Origin: Sarcocystis neurona | Lineage: Eukaryota; Apicomplexa; Conoidasida; Eucoccidiorida; Sarcocystidae | Assembly: GCA_000727475.1 (NCBI GenBank) | Contig: KL647289.1 | Location: 638,642-702,641, forward strand | Reading direction: 5' to 3' | DNA: 64,000 bases | Shown here: piece after piece, positions 24,439 through 36,634 of the stretch | Position numbering within the stretch: the stretch's first letter is position 1 | How the letters are laid out: each line of letters opens with the position of its first letter | The notes under the pieces: generated by a model | Database searches by the model: none | The model's input: the letters and a program-made list of their open reading frames with translations, nothing else | What the model was told of the DNA's origin: nothing | Position numbers and translations under genes: made by a program

Positions 24439-26034
24439 ATGGGAGTAGAGCGGAGACAGAGAAGTGCCGGAGAAAGAAGAAGGACGTGTAGGGACGCGGG
24501 TGGGCTTGCAGAGCTGCTGAGATGCAGGCAGCGGGAGAAGATCGCCCACGATCTACGCGTACGGCAGAGCAGCAGCAGCAGCAGGGCTGGAGTGCAGCAG
24601 CACCGGAGCAGCAACAGCTGGAAGAAAAAGACGAGGAGGCGGCGGGCCGACAGCGGCAGAGACGTAGGAACAGCAGGATGGCTGCAGCAGCAGGTCACGC
24701 TACAGAGAGGAGACGTCCAGGAAGTCAGAGCATGTGGGGTCAACGCGGTGCCTGCAGCAGCAGCAGCAGCACAGCTTTCGTTCTGCTGCTTCTTCCCGAC
24801 TGCTGCAGCAGCACCAGCGGCCACACATGTCGATAAAGAAAAGAGAGAAGCAGAAACTGCTGCCGCGCGGTACCGCAGCGCTCGCCAATACGAGCAAGCC
24901 GAACCGCTTGCTCACAGGCGGCACGCGGGTATAAAGAGATCTCTCTGCTTTTTATGGTGCTGCTGCCGTTGCTGCGGTTGTTGCTGCTGGTGCACTGCCC
25001 CGGTTACCGCTGCTGCTGTTGCTGTTGCTGCTGCTGTTGCTGTTGCTGCTGGCGCTGCTGGCGCTAGTGTTGGTGCTGCGGGTGCTGCTGCTGTTGCCTC
25101 TGCTGCTGCTGGCGTTGCAGCGGCGCGGTAGCCGCAGGTGTCCGCCCCCGAGCGACCGCCGCTGCTGCTGCTGGGCGATTCTCTCCGTAGTTGTGGGATT
25201 TCTGCTGCTCTGAGGGAAGTCAGCGTTTTCACTTTCTTCCTTTTCTGCTGCCGGCGCCTGGTCTGTTGCTCGGTGAGAAGTGTGCTGCGTACGTCGCTGG
25301 CGCTGGTCCGTGGTGCGGTGTACGTACACTGGATGTCGTCCGGACGTTGTCTGCCGTTTCCTGCAGACTATCTACCGGGTTTCTTCCCTTCGAAAGCCTA
25401 TCTTGCCTGTACGTCGTGTCTTTCTCCTTCCCCTCCCTTCTGCTGCGTCACTTTGCCCTCTGCCTGTCGGCTCCGCAGCCACCGCAGCAGCAACACCGTC
25501 AGCAAGCCGCGCGCCGCAGCGCGAGCAGCAGGAGGGGAGGCCCGACAGCAGCAGCAGGAGGAAAAACCGAGCAACAGCAGCAGCAGGTTGAACGCAGGAG
25601 AGACTCTCTCAGCACCACACACTACGAAGCAGCAGCAGCAGTTTCCCTTCATGAGAGGCGCTCGCACCGTCGGGCAGGTTTCTTGGTGGAGATGCAGCGC
25701 AGCAGGGCGCGGAAGACTCGCCGCACGTGATGATGCGCCCGCGGCAGAAAAACATGTTCAGCCAACACACACACGCCCCGTTGCAGCACCAGAAGCCTCT
25801 CTGCTGCTGCTGCTACTCCAGCAATTCGAGCGCTGTTGTTGCTGCAGCACCGCGGCAAGTCTTCCTTTTCTCTTCGCTTCGTACGTGACATGTGCCGTCA
25901 TCTCCGCGGCAGCAGCAACAGCAGCCACCAGCCCACCAAGCGTCGCTACGGCGAAGTCCACTACTCTTCCTTCATCATCTCCCCCCATTCTTCCTGTTTT
26001 CCTTTTCTTCCTTCCTCGCGTAGTTCTTCTCTGA
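24439..26034 (+). CDS. candidate multi-exon low-complexity protein
   Basis: Not recognised. Plus-strand coding-like blocks: about 24690-24929, which ends in a helical Lys/Glu/Ala-rich segment before a G/GTATAA donor; about 25481-25726 after a TCCGCAG acceptor, which has Gln runs then non-repetitive sequence (SLHERRSHRRAGFLVEMQ) and a GTGATG donor; and about 25852-26034 after TGCTGCAG, hydrophobic in one frame and Ser/His-rich in another. The CTG-rich stretch 24955-25180 between blocks fits an intron. Block phases agree between the second and third block for the hydrophobic frame only. Structure is tentative. Confidence 0.27.
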
Positions 26035-26496
26035 GCCTTTTTTTCAGCGCCCGCCCTATACAGGAATCACTGTACAATGTCGCCACGGCATGCTTACGAC
26101 TTGTGGTAGATACATATCTATGACAGGCGCTGCTCTTCTCCTCATGCAGATATCAATCCCCATATAGATTTATGCTGCGTATATGTAGATTTCCCTCTGC
26201 GCATGCATGTAGACCTATATACAACATATAGACGCTTCCCTCTGTCTGCATACATACAGCGGGACATGTATGAACAAAACACACGCGCACATGGATGCAG
26301 TTTGAATACGTGTAAACCTCCCCAGAGTATCTTTATAGTTGTCTACACGCGTTCTTTATCTTATACAACTCCACTATTTATGCGTATATATGTATATACC
26401 TGGAAAAAAATTTGCCCTATACATATATATACCCCACACCTGGGTCCACACGGCTACATACATACGTCTCTCTACGTGTGTGTGTTTTCTAAGTAT

Positions 26497-27441
26497 TCAA
26501 GGCCCATCCACAGCTATAGTTCTGCTTCTCCTTGATCGCGCACTATAGATCCAGCGAGAGCCAGTATCGCTAAGTTTCATCCGTGTAAATCGTTCATATA
26601 TATACAGAAGAAACTCCCCTCTCTTCCGTAGACACCTGCATGTGCGGGCGCAGAGAGTATACGTCTCTTCACGTCCGCATGCAGAAGCCTCGCAGCAGCG
26701 TGCGACGCGAAGGTTTTTTCTAGGCTGCTCTGTGTTGCAGCCCGCTCTCTCCTGGCTGCTGCTCTGCTGTGTTGCGCCCGCTCTGTCCTCGCTGCTGGTG
26801 TCTCGCCTAGCTGCTGCTGCTGCTCCTGCTGCCGCCTTTGTTTCCCCAGCTGCTGCTCTCCTGTTTTGCTGACGGTGCTGCGCGCAGTTGCTGTTCCAAG
26901 TTCCCCTGCTGCCGCTGCTCTCTGCTGCGGCGCTCTCTGCTGCTGCCGGTCTTTGCTGCTGCTGCGCTCTGCTGCTGCTGCGCTCTGCTGCTGCTGCCGG
27001 TCTCTGCTGCTGCTGCTCTCTGCTGCTGCTGCTCTCTGCTGGGGAGGCAGCATGCGGATGGCAGGAAGACTGCTGCGGAGTGTGCTGCCGCCGCTGCAAC
27101 GAAACGTCGGTCTGTTTTCTTTTCTGCGGAGAAGCGCGCGGCCCCGTCGACTCTTCTTCTTCCTCTGCGGCGCGGGGTGTACGTACACCGCAGGTGCGCA
27201 CCTCCCTTCCCTTCTCCGCCTCCGGAGCAGCAGCTCCCCACAGTGTCTCCCGAGCGTCTTCTCGCCTCTTGCTGGCTTCTATCCGTTCTCTCCTCCTGGC
27301 ACCCGGGCCCTCCACTCTGCAGCCTGGCAAATCCATATATGTGTATCGAGAGACAGCTAACCCAGCGGAAAACAGAGACAGTTCCACGTATATATGCATG
27401 TGGCGTGTGCGGCACATATGTAATGCGTGTGGGCCGCCCAC
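26497..27441 (-). CDS. candidate hydrophilic low-complexity protein
   Basis: A minus-strand frame of 314 codons with Arg/Glu-rich, Gln-rich and Ala-rich parts and no known domain. CAG orientation on the minus strand (plus strand is CTG at 26750-27060) fits a minus-strand exon. A plus-strand frame (26838-27740) is also open and partly protein-like, so strand is not settled. A member of the palindrome family (27176-27189) lies inside and is read as GVRTP on either strand. Confidence 0.3.
   Translation of the reverse strand: MGGPHALHMCRTRHMHIYVELSLFSAGLAVSRYTYMDLPGCRVEGPGARRRERIEASKRREDARETLWGAAAPEAEKGREVRTCGVRTPRAAEEEEESTGPRASPQKRKQTDVSLQRRQHTPQQSSCHPHAASPAESSSSREQQQQRPAAAAERSSSRAQQQQRPAAAESAAAESSGSRGTWNSNCAQHRQQNRRAAAGETKAAAGAAAAARRDTSSEDRAGATQQSSSQERAGCNTEQPRKNLRVARCCEASACGREETYTLCARTCRCLRKRGEFLLYIYERFTRMKLSDTGSRWIYSARSRRSRTIAVDGP
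27176..27189. promoter_or_regulatory. palindrome GGTGTACGTACACC
   Basis: Exact copy of the inverted-repeat family, flanked on the minus strand by CTGC as are the copies at 32955 and 39334. Confidence 0.5.
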
Positions 27442-27610
27442 AGCAGCTTCAGACAGAAATATTCGCCACCCCCCCTTTGTGTGCCCGTTCCCCTCCCTTT
27501 CTTGGCCTTCGCTCTTCCGGTTTCTTGTCGAAAGTGTGTGGAGGTGATTTATTCTGCGGGCTCCCCCCTCTCACACTTCGGGTGTCCACATTTAGAGAGG
27601 AAGACGGAGA

Positions 27611-27624
27611 GGTGTATAGACACC
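27611..27624. promoter_or_regulatory. inverted repeat GGTGT-ATAG-ACACC
   Basis: Exact GGTGT-N4-ACACC arms with a non-palindromic centre. Located 435 bp from the copy at 27176. Confidence 0.45.
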
Positions 27625-27699
27625 CGAAAACACACTTCTACACGCCCAGATATAGGGTGCGTGGGGGACGCATGCAGCAGCAGATGATGATGCAGCGCT

Positions 27700-28680
27700 C
27701 TTCGTCAAGCATATACATATATATACATGCAGACGTGTAGGGATGTATTGACAGATAAATAGGTGGGTGAATCCGTGTATATATATGTGCATATGTATAG
27801 ACAAATGTATATACGATAGAATGAATAGATATTCACGTGGAGATGTGTGTAGTAGTTTTACATTTCTTCGATTTAAAGAGTTGTGTGTGGCCACGCGCAT
27901 CACCCGCCTACCTGCAGTACAACCATCTCACAATGCCCCACTACATAAATATATACACCTCCGCACACACAGAAGCATACATATACGTAGACGTATTTAT
28001 ATACATTAATTTGTGTACACACGTACATGCCTATCTATATATATGTTTGTGCATACGTACACATCTGCGTACACATAAAGGTCCAATTGTCTGTATATAA
28101 ATATACGTGCATGCATATATGCATACGTATATATACATGTGTATGTATGTGTCGTCGAAACATTTTACAGGACCTGCCTATATAAATGTATACACCTCCG
28201 CGCACACACACATACACACACCTATACATACACATATCCATATTTGTTTACACAAGCTTATATTTGACGTACACACCTGCATGCATATATATATAGGGCG
28301 TACATACACACCAAAGTGCACATACGTATACACTTTTTTGTATATATATATATGTACGTATGTGTACGTGTACGTGTGTATATATGCACGCACGCGTATA
28401 TACATATGTACATATATATACATGTACATGCGTATTAATGAATGCACGTGTATATATATATGTATATATACAAATAAATATATAGCTGAACACACATACA
28501 CATCTAGGTGCACATACGTGTACACTTTCTTGTGCCTATATATATATATATGTACATCTATATGTACACATGCATATATGCATGCACGTACATATATATA
28601 TATGTACAAATAACTGCACGTTTATGTGCACGTATATGTGTATGTATGTACAAATATATGTGTGTATATATTCTTTTCTC
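27700..28680. repeat. long AT-rich microsatellite field
   Basis: Nearly continuous alternating TATA/ACATACAT/TACGTACA sequence with hardly any unique DNA. The 100-170 codon frames here are Tyr/Ile/Thr/Cys strings and are repeat artefacts. It directly precedes the large gene at 28.76 kb. Confidence 0.85.
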
Positions 28681-28763
28681 TTCTGTCCCCCGTTTCTTCC
28701 CTTCCAGCGCCCCAGACGCCTGTTCTGCGCATCCCCGCTGCTCTGCTGTTGCTGTTTCTGCAG

Positions 28764-31700
28764 TGCAAGGGACGAACCCGCTGTCGCTTCTTCCTCTGGG
28801 CTGCTGCTACACGTACGACTTCCTGGCTCTCGCGTTTCCTCCGCTGCAGCAGCGACGGAGTCTTTTCTACATTTCTTTGAACCGGGGAGTAACTGCCTTC
28901 GGGCTCGGGTCTTCTCTGCTGGACCGATACTTGCTGCTGCGTCTCTGCAGCCACGTGCAGCAGCTGCTGCTGCTGCAGCAAAGTCAGCAGCAGCAGCAGG
29001 ATGTTGCGCGTGCTGCTGACTTCGCTGCAGCAGCAACATCAGGGACGGCAGCAGCAGCAGCCGCAGGAGGGGGGGGCGACGCGGCGCGCCAGCAGCTGCT
29101 GCTACAGTTTTGGCCGCGAGCGGTTCTTGCGTCGCTGACTGACGCGTGCGTTGACGGCTTGCAGCAGCTGCTGCCTGCAGCAGCAACGCCAACAGCAGCA
29201 GCAGCAACAGCGAAGAAGAAGAAGATAAAGCAGAAGGTGCGGACGGCTGCTGCTGCCGCGGCGGCACAGCAGCAGCTGCAGCAGCGTATTCTCTTCACGC
29301 CCCTCCCTGCAACAGTCGACTGCATACACGGGCTTGTGCTGCGTGTAGAAAAATTAGGAGCTGCTGCTGATGCTTCCCAGGCAGCCCGCGCGCTGCTCGA
29401 AATCTACACGGTGTTGCTGCCGACACTCGTGCTACTGCTTAAACATCCACCTCTGCAGCAGGACCTCCGCACTGAGGTGTACGTATACCTCAAACCTGCG
29501 CAGCGCGTTGCATACTCCTGTCTCCCTGTATCCTTCTTTTCGACGCTCCCTGTTGTATCCTCCTCGCGGCTGCCGTCCCTCTCTTCGTCCTCTGCTCTAG
29601 CGTGCGAACGAAGTGCGACTGCAGCAGCAGCAGCGTCCGCGACAGCAGCGGCCGGCGATGGCGGACCACAGCAGCTGCTGCAGCGTCTCCTTCACTTCGT
29701 TCTCCCTGCTGCTGCTGCGTCGTCTCTGCTGAGCTCTGCGTCGTCGAACAGCAGTGCTGCTGCTGCCACTGCCGCCTCTCCCGCCGTGACACTGCTGCAG
29801 CTGCAACATGACCGTCTGCTGCTGCAACTGCTGCACCTCGCGCTCTTGTGCACGCAGCGCGTCTACCAGTTTCAAGAAGCAGCAGCCTACCGCCGCAGCA
29901 GACCTCCGATCTTTCTGCCTGCGCTGCAGTCCGCTGCCGTCGCAGCGACCTTGAGCAGCAACAGCCCTGCTGCTGCAGTCCTCTCCACCCCAGCAGCGGC
30001 AGCAGCAACACCGTCCGCTCGTCCAGGTGGCGGTGCTGCTGCGGCTGCTGCATTTCCGCTGCAGGCAGCAGGCGTCGACTGGACGGCAGCAGCTACTGCT
30101 GCGGCTGCTTCTTCTTCCTCTTCTTCGACTGCGTTTTTCTCGGACCGAGGCTTCTACTACGGCGGAGGGGGAGGAGCTGCAGCAGCAGCAGCAGGGAGGC
30201 TGCTCCAGAGTCTGTTGCGCCAGTGGCGATCATTTGCCGAAGGAGTCTCACAGTATTTAGCGGCGGCAGCAGTCGACCGAGCGCGCGCTGCTGACGCAGA
30301 AGCTTTTCTGTGGGGCGGCGGCGGACGTCCAGGCGACAGCAGCAGCAACGGAAAGAGATGCAGTCGCAGCGGCACGCAGACAGCCGTAGGAAGAGCGGCA
30401 GCAGCAGCCGCGGCAGAACCGGCAGGTTTTGTGGGGTGGGTCGCTGCTGCAGCAGCTCTTCTGTGTGCGCCCTTAGGAGGCCGGTGGTCGACCGGCAGCA
30501 GCCGATGGACTCCTACAACAGCAGCAGCAGCAGTAAATGACGAAGCAGCAGCAGCAGAAGATAGCGAGGAACCGCGTCAAAAGTGGGGAGCTCTCTGGGC
30601 CCTGCTGCGATTTTGCGTGAAGGATGCGCTGCTGCTGTCGTTTGCAGGACGTCGTGCAGCTGCGGAACAGCAGCAGGCAGGAGAAAGTCTGCTGGAGCCG
30701 CTACACGCGCAGCTGCAGGAGCTTCTGCGGCAACAGCAAAACTTCCCTCTGCAGCAGGCGCCAGACCTCGGTGCTGCTGCTGCTGCTGTCGCCGACATGT
30801 GGCAGCAGCTGCAGCACCGCCGCCTCGGGCTTCGCTTCTCTCGTTTGCTGTGGACAAGAAGGCGAAGAAACAGCAGCAGCAGCTGGGGCACGGATGCGGC
30901 TAATATCGCGACTTCATCCTCTTCTTCTGCGGCAGAGGAAAAAGAAGAAGAAGATTCTGAACCAGCTGTGGCAGCAGCAGGATGTCGGGCGGCAGGCGAG
31001 GCCGGCGAGCGACTGCCAGCAGCCCGGGCGTGCGACAGGCTGCTGCTCCCGGAGGAGCTGCTGCAAGAGCAAGTGGTGCAGCTGCAGCAACAGGTTCACG
31101 CGTTGGTGGCAGCCGTACGCCGGGCCGCTGCAGAGGTGAACGACCGAAGAACCTTCCGCTGTCTCTCTGTGAGACAGCAGCAAGCGCTGACCGCGGAGCA
31201 GCAGCGGGTGCTGCAGCACATGCAGCATTTGTGGGGTTCGCTCGCCAACGCAGCTATGCGGACTCCCCACCGCATGCATCCCTACGAGCGACAATATGAC
31301 GATTTCTCTTTGCAGTACTGGATAAACGAGAAGCTGCAGCTGCTGCAGCAGAAGCCGCTGCTGCTGCTCTTTTGCTGTGCCGTCTTCGCTGCTGTCGCTG
31401 TGCTCGGCCTGCTGCTGCTCTGCTTCCTTCTCCCCACTTCTGTTCACATCGCGCAGGGCCCCCCGTCCAACAGCACCAGCAGCAGCGACGCGGGCAGCAG
31501 CGACAGCAGCAGCGGCAGCAGCTTCAGCAGCAGCGGCAGCGAGTCTTCTTCTTGGGCGTCGGGCGCAGGTCCTTCCGCAGGAGAGGTGTGTGGGGTTTCG
31601 GCCAGAGGCGCCTCAGCGGGACGCAACAGCAGCAGCAGATATGGCAGCAGCCGCAGCAGCAGCTGGGGAGGAGGCACCTACAGCAGCAGCTTTGGCAGCG

Positions 31701-32245
31701 GCGGGGGAAGTGGCTTTCACGATGGGGGGCAGCAGCGCGGAGCTGCAGCAGCAGACAACCGCAGCAGCAGCAGCAGGTTCGTACGTTTTGAAGAAGAGAC
31801 GGGAGGGGAAGAAACTGGACTGAACTTCCGCCGAAGAGATGATTTGTCGCCGGGGGATCAGCAGCAGCAGCAAATGTTGACGACGGACTACGAACAGCGG
31901 CTGCTGCTGCTGCAGCAGCTGGGTGTGAGGCAGGTGGAGCAGCAGCTGCTGCTGCAGCAACAGCAAGAACACCGACGCCTAGGCAGCGCACCAGAAAGAG
32001 GAAGCAGCAGCAACAGTAGAGGCTCGCACCTGTCCGCTCCTCCGCTCGACGAGCTGCGCCAAGCGTATCTCGAACAAATCTGCAGCAGGCAGCAGCGGAT
32101 CGAGAGGCAGCAGCTGCAGCAGCTGCAGCAGCAGCTCGAGTCGCTCTTGCCGTATGCCACCGCAGGCTCGTCGCAGCAGCCCGCGACGCGCAGCAGTAGC
32201 GGCGGAGCAGCACGGGGAGGACGTTTAGGGGAGGAGGCTGCGTAG
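28764..32245 (+). CDS. large single-pass membrane protein, unknown (5' exon(s) missing)
   Basis: Not recognised. One frame is open over about 1160 codons from a GTTTCTGCAG acceptor (exon from 28764, phase 1) to TAG at 32243-32245. The frame is formally open back to 28508, but that part is microsatellite and intronic-looking, so the start is probably in an upstream exon. The N-terminal part (28770-28970) is compact and non-repetitive, with hydrophobic and aromatic residues. The middle alternates conserved-looking segments (29100-29520, 30590-30860, 31040-31340) with Ala, Ser, Gln and Gly runs. One strong hydrophobic helix lies at about 31355-31435, preceded by a charged, aromatic segment (YERQYDDFSLQYWINEKL) and followed by a Ser/Gly/Gln-rich tail of about 268 residues ending in Gln-rich coiled-coil-like sequence. 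Strand, frame and stop look firm because the non-repetitive segments all sit in this frame. Confidence 0.7.
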
Positions 32246-32316
32246 CGACACGTGTGAGCATCAAACTGCAGCTCGTTTAGCTTCCCGCTGCTGACTGCAG
32301 CAGCAGCACAAGAATA

Positions 32317-32880
32317 ATGGACACCAGTAGCAGCACCGGCACCGGTGAGCGCACCGGCAAAAGGAAGCCTATCAACAGCAATGCGGGAGCGGTGCCGCTG
32401 GCAGGAGGAGGAAGCGGAGGCAGGCGCACCAGCAGCAGCACAACAAACAGCAGCGCAGCAGCGACAGCGACCGAAGAAGCCACACATCAGAGCGACAGCA
32501 GCGGCAGTAGCGAGGGGGGGACTAGCAGCGGGACCGAGAGGAACAGTAGCAGCAGCTGGAGCCTAAGCAGCAGCAGCTGGAACAACAACAGCAGGAGCAG
32601 CGGGAGCAACAGCAGCAGCAGCAGGGGCAACAGCAGCAGGAGCAGCAGCGACAGCAGCAGCAGCAGAAAGAGCGACAGCAGCAGCAGGAGCAGGACCAAC
32701 AGCAAGAGCAGCGGGAGCAACAGCAACAGCAGCGGGAGCGACAGCAACAGCAGCAGAAGCAATAGCAGAAGCTGCTGCTTAGTCGTGAGCTGTCAGAAGA
32801 CAGACAGACACACAGACACAGAGAGAGGCTCGTCATCAAATAGAAAGTACGCCTATGTGTGTGCGTATCTGCATGCGTAG
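32317..32880 (+). repeat. CAG/AGC repeat array with open frames
   Basis: 250 bp downstream of the previous stop. ATG 32317 opens a 187-codon Ser/Asn-rich frame; a second frame over 32560-32760 reads Gln/Glu/Arg-rich. The array 32370-32770 is nearly pure CAG/AGC with GGG and AAC variants. It may be 3' UTR of the upstream gene, or a separate gene; no domain is present, so I do not call a product. Confidence 0.4.
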
Positions 32881-33486
32881 ATGATTGCTGCAGCAAGCTG
32901 TTTGCGTTCTGCTGTGCTGCTGCATGTTCCGATGAGCGCGGTGTCGCGCACTGCGGTGTACGTACACTCCAGCAGGCGACTTCGGAAGAGTTGTCTCTGT
33001 CTCGCGCGCATCACACCAGTGTCAAAACACCGCATCCGCTGTTTTGCCTCTCCCATTCCTCCGTCTTACATTTGCGTTTGCTCGCCGTTGACGAATTGCC
33101 GTGCCTGTCTCTCCGCGCAGCAGAAGTACTCTCTTTGCTTTCACCCTTTTCTTGCGATGGAGAACGCCTGGCACTGAATGGGTGTATGTATCGAGCGCGG
33201 TGAACGTAAGTTCACTTGACGTGAAAAACGAAACGGGAAAGGTGACTTCTTTCCGGGCAAAAACGACCAGGAGAAGTCTCTCTTCTCTTTGCGTCTCTGT
33301 TCCGCGCTGTTTTAGGCGTCGTGGTAGACGCCGAGGAAGCGCGTGCCAGCTGCTCCTCCTGAGAACCAAAAACAAACGAAACGTATCCTCCCTTGCTGTG
33401 TGGCGGGGAGACAGAAGAGAAGCACACAAGCTAAACAAATCCGCACAAAGGAAAAGCAACACACGCATCAAGATCTATACATACAC

Positions 33487-33655
33487 ATAAACACACATGT
33501 ATACATATATATATATATATATGTATACATACATGTATATATTCTATATGTGTATACATATATACATACAAACATATGTATGTATATATATTATATATAT
33601 ATCAATATATAGAGATAGATAGATAGATAAACGTGCCTACATATATATATATATA
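33487..33655. repeat. (TA)n and GATA microsatellites
   Basis: (TA)n near 33506-33524, 33585-33605 and 33640-33655, with a short GATA run at 33611-33630. Just downstream, 33690-33801 has an exon-like block ending at AAG/GTAAAT, too short to call. Confidence 0.75.
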
Positions 33656-34438
33656 TGCACACACCGAGCAGGAAAAACCTTCTCGCTGCTACCGCTTGCC
33701 AGTTGCAAAGCCGTGCTCCTGCGACTTTCTTTTTCGTCTGAGACGGCGCACGTACAACTGCTGCGAAGCGATGCGTGCCATCACAAACTTATTATATTCA
33801 AGGTAAATACACATGAAGTGATGCTTACAACCCAGAAGTTCTTGCATTCACTTATAGCGACGAAGGGATGGCTGCAATCGCACAGATTCCCTATTAATGT
33901 GTATAGAGTCAGTAACACTGTGTTGGAGCATCTTGTGTAGTAGACGGCACAGAACGTGAGAGACACCCGTGTAAATGAAAAAGCAGCAGCCCGACGAAAT
34001 AAAAAGTCGGTGTGCACACGCATCGGCTAATTGTTAATTACATATATACTCGTCCGGATACGAAGAGAAACTCATATTCCTCCGCGTATACCTGTGGGAG
34101 AGCGGTGCCGCACAAACAGGCGTCGCGATTATGTAGTTGCTAAGCAGATGTCGAACCGTAGACGTATCATTTATCTTTATACGGAGGAGTGACTGCACCG
34201 CACCGGAACCCATACAGAATTGCGTATGTACATTCATACAGGTATACTTGCATATGCACACGATCTTGTACAACTGTACTCTACGCACATATAAATATCC
34301 ATATATCCACGTAAAAAGAGAGAAGGAGAAAGAGACAAACAGACAAGCGGACAGGCATATACATATATATATACGTAGACACATACACACAGACACACAC
34401 ACACACACGCACACACACACACACGCACACACGCACAC

Positions 34439-35024
34439 NNNNNNNNNNNNNNNNNNNNNNNNNNNNNNNNNNNNNNNNNNNNNNNNNNNNNNNNNNNNNN
34501 NNNNNNNNNNNNNNNNNNNNNNNNNNNNNNNNNNNNNNNNNNNNNNNNNNNNNNNNNNNNNNNNNNNNNNNNNNNNNNNNNNNNNNNNNNNNNNNNNNNN
34601 NNNNNNNNNNNNNNNNNNNNNNNNNNNNNNNNNNNNNNNNNNNNNNNNNNNNNNNNNNNNNNNNNNNNNNNNNNNNNNNNNNNNNNNNNNNNNNNNNNNN
34701 NNNNNNNNNNNNNNNNNNNNNNNNNNNNNNNNNNNNNNNNNNNNNNNNNNNNNNNNNNNNNNNNNNNNNNNNNNNNNNNNNNNNNNNNNNNNNNNNNNNN
34801 NNNNNNNNNNNNNNNNNNNNNNNNNNNNNNNNNNNNNNNNNNNNNNNNNNNNNNNNNNNNNNNNNNNNNNNNNNNNNNNNNNNNNNNNNNNNNNNNNNNN
34901 NNNNNNNNNNNNNNNNNNNNNNNNNNNNNNNNNNNNNNNNNNNNNNNNNNNNNNNNNNNNNNNNNNNNNNNNNNNNNNNNNNNNNNNNNNNNNNNNNNNN
35001 NNNNNNNNNNNNNNNNNNNNNNNN
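34439..35024. other. assembly gap (586 N) inside (CA)n
   Basis: Run of N flanked on both sides by CA dinucleotide repeats (34386-34438 and 35025-35083, with CGCA interruptions). The true length is unknown; frames drawn across it are meaningless. Confidence 0.98.
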
Positions 35025-35073
<49 letters not shown>

Positions 35074-35418
35074 CACACACACACTACTATACACACACAC
35101 ATATACACACGCACATATACACACGCACGTAAACACAAGACAGAGAAACAAAGAGAGAGGCACCTCCATGAATCTCTGTGTGTCTGTTGCATCTTTTAAA
35201 TATACGTGTGCGTGTATGTGCGTTTGCGTCAAGTGAGCAGATTTCCGTAGGCACGGAGAGAGGTGACCGTTTAGGCGTGCATCCGATGGATTTTTCAAGA
35301 TAGAACGAGAATACCGTCTAGGGGAACGGTGCCTGAAAGAGTGGCTGGCACAGATTAGAAAAACGTCGCCTTCCGTACTGAAATACCTCCTTCAATCGGA
35401 AGCCTGACTTAACCTGTG

Positions 35419-35424
<6 letters not shown>

Positions 35425-35454
<30 letters not shown>

Positions 35455-35461
35455 TATATGC

Positions 35462-35493
<32 letters not shown>

Positions 35494-35540
35494 GTATATA
35501 TATATACACATAAAAATGTATATATATATATATATATTCT
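35425..35540. repeat. (GT)n followed by (TA)n
   Basis: A (GT)n run at about 35424-35450 then (TA)n blocks at 35463-35505 and 35519-35538. Confidence 0.85.
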
Positions 35541-36240
35541 CACATGGATAGCGTGCACGTAGCCCTGCACAAATACATCATTTTTATATCAAGAGCGTAG
35601 CTTCACCGGTATTTCTGTATACGAATATGTACACACATGGATAAGTTGCGCCTTATAGCTACCCTCTTCTGCGTAGAGAGAGGGAGATAGCTGCACACGT
35701 GGACAAAGACATGAGAACGCAGGCACTGGGACCCAGGTGTGGAGGGGGATAAGCACAGTGGGACCTGCTATCGTCACGCAGAAGTCTGCGTGCACACAGA
35801 GGACAAATAGTTGTATTTTCCCAACGGCGTGTTCACACAGAGAACCCGTTCTCATGCGTTTAAAGGACGCACAGATCAGCAGATATGCAGAGGGGCGGCA
35901 TTTCCAGGCGTGTCGACACATAGAAAAATTTACACGCGGGCACACGATGGCTCACCCGCAGAGGAACATAGAGAGATCAACTTCCACGCATACATGCGCT
36001 CGTGTATGTACAGACACAAATGTGTGTGGCATCATTTGCACGTACAGGTGAAAGTGCTCGTATTACCATGATATTCGGACGCGTGCAATCCTCGAGGAGG
36101 TCATACGAACCGGCCACGTCTTACGCTACCAGAAGGCCACTGATGCTTTGAACAGGCAGATATGCGTGAGGGGAGTTGCCTTTGCGCTCGCACGTGAACA
36201 CACACGGCGCGCAGGCGACGCGCCGAGGCAGCACTTCAAT

Positions 36241-36482
36241 CTTTTCTCATGCGGACGGGTTTTGCAGGTGCCTTGAACGACGTGCGTTACATACGGACCA
36301 CTTTTTTTTTCTCCCGCATGGTTCGCGCAGCGTTCAACGGTAGCAGCCACAGGGAACTGTGCGCCAGTATCGACAATGCATACAACACAGAGGCATGGGT
36401 GCTGATTCAGGAGTGGATTCATGCGCAGACAAAGAAGAAACGCATCGTGTGCGATACTTTTTGCACCCACAACAGGCAATAA
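36241..36482 (+). other. exon-like block, unassigned
   Basis: After a GGTTTTGCAG acceptor-like site (about 36267) or a second one (GCGCAG at about 36331) an open plus frame reads protein-like, non-repetitive sequence (for example EAWVLIQEWIHAQ). It could be one exon of a gene spanning the assembly gap with a block at 33.69-33.80 kb. No function. Confidence 0.2.
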
Positions 36483-36634
36483 AAAAAGATTCACACCAAA
36501 GCACGCGCATCCATTCTGCCACCCAAGGGCCATATTTGCTGGTATGACCTCACTCTTATCTCAGTTACATATAGCTCATACACAAATACGTACTCAACAG
36601 CTTTATCCGTGGTAGTGTGCTCTTCTGTTCACTT

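Noticed and set aside
28107..28613. Long Tyr/Ile/Thr/Cys open frames on both strands
   Set aside because: They are encoded by TATA/ACATACAT microsatellites, which lack stops in several frames. No protein-like composition.
28508..28763. Using 28508 as the start of the large membrane protein
   Set aside because: That part translates microsatellite DNA and precedes a good CTGCAG acceptor at 28763; the start is more likely in an upstream exon.
34034..35298. 300-350 codon frames crossing the N run
   Set aside because: Most residues are undetermined and flanks are CA-repeat Thr/His or Val/Cys strings.
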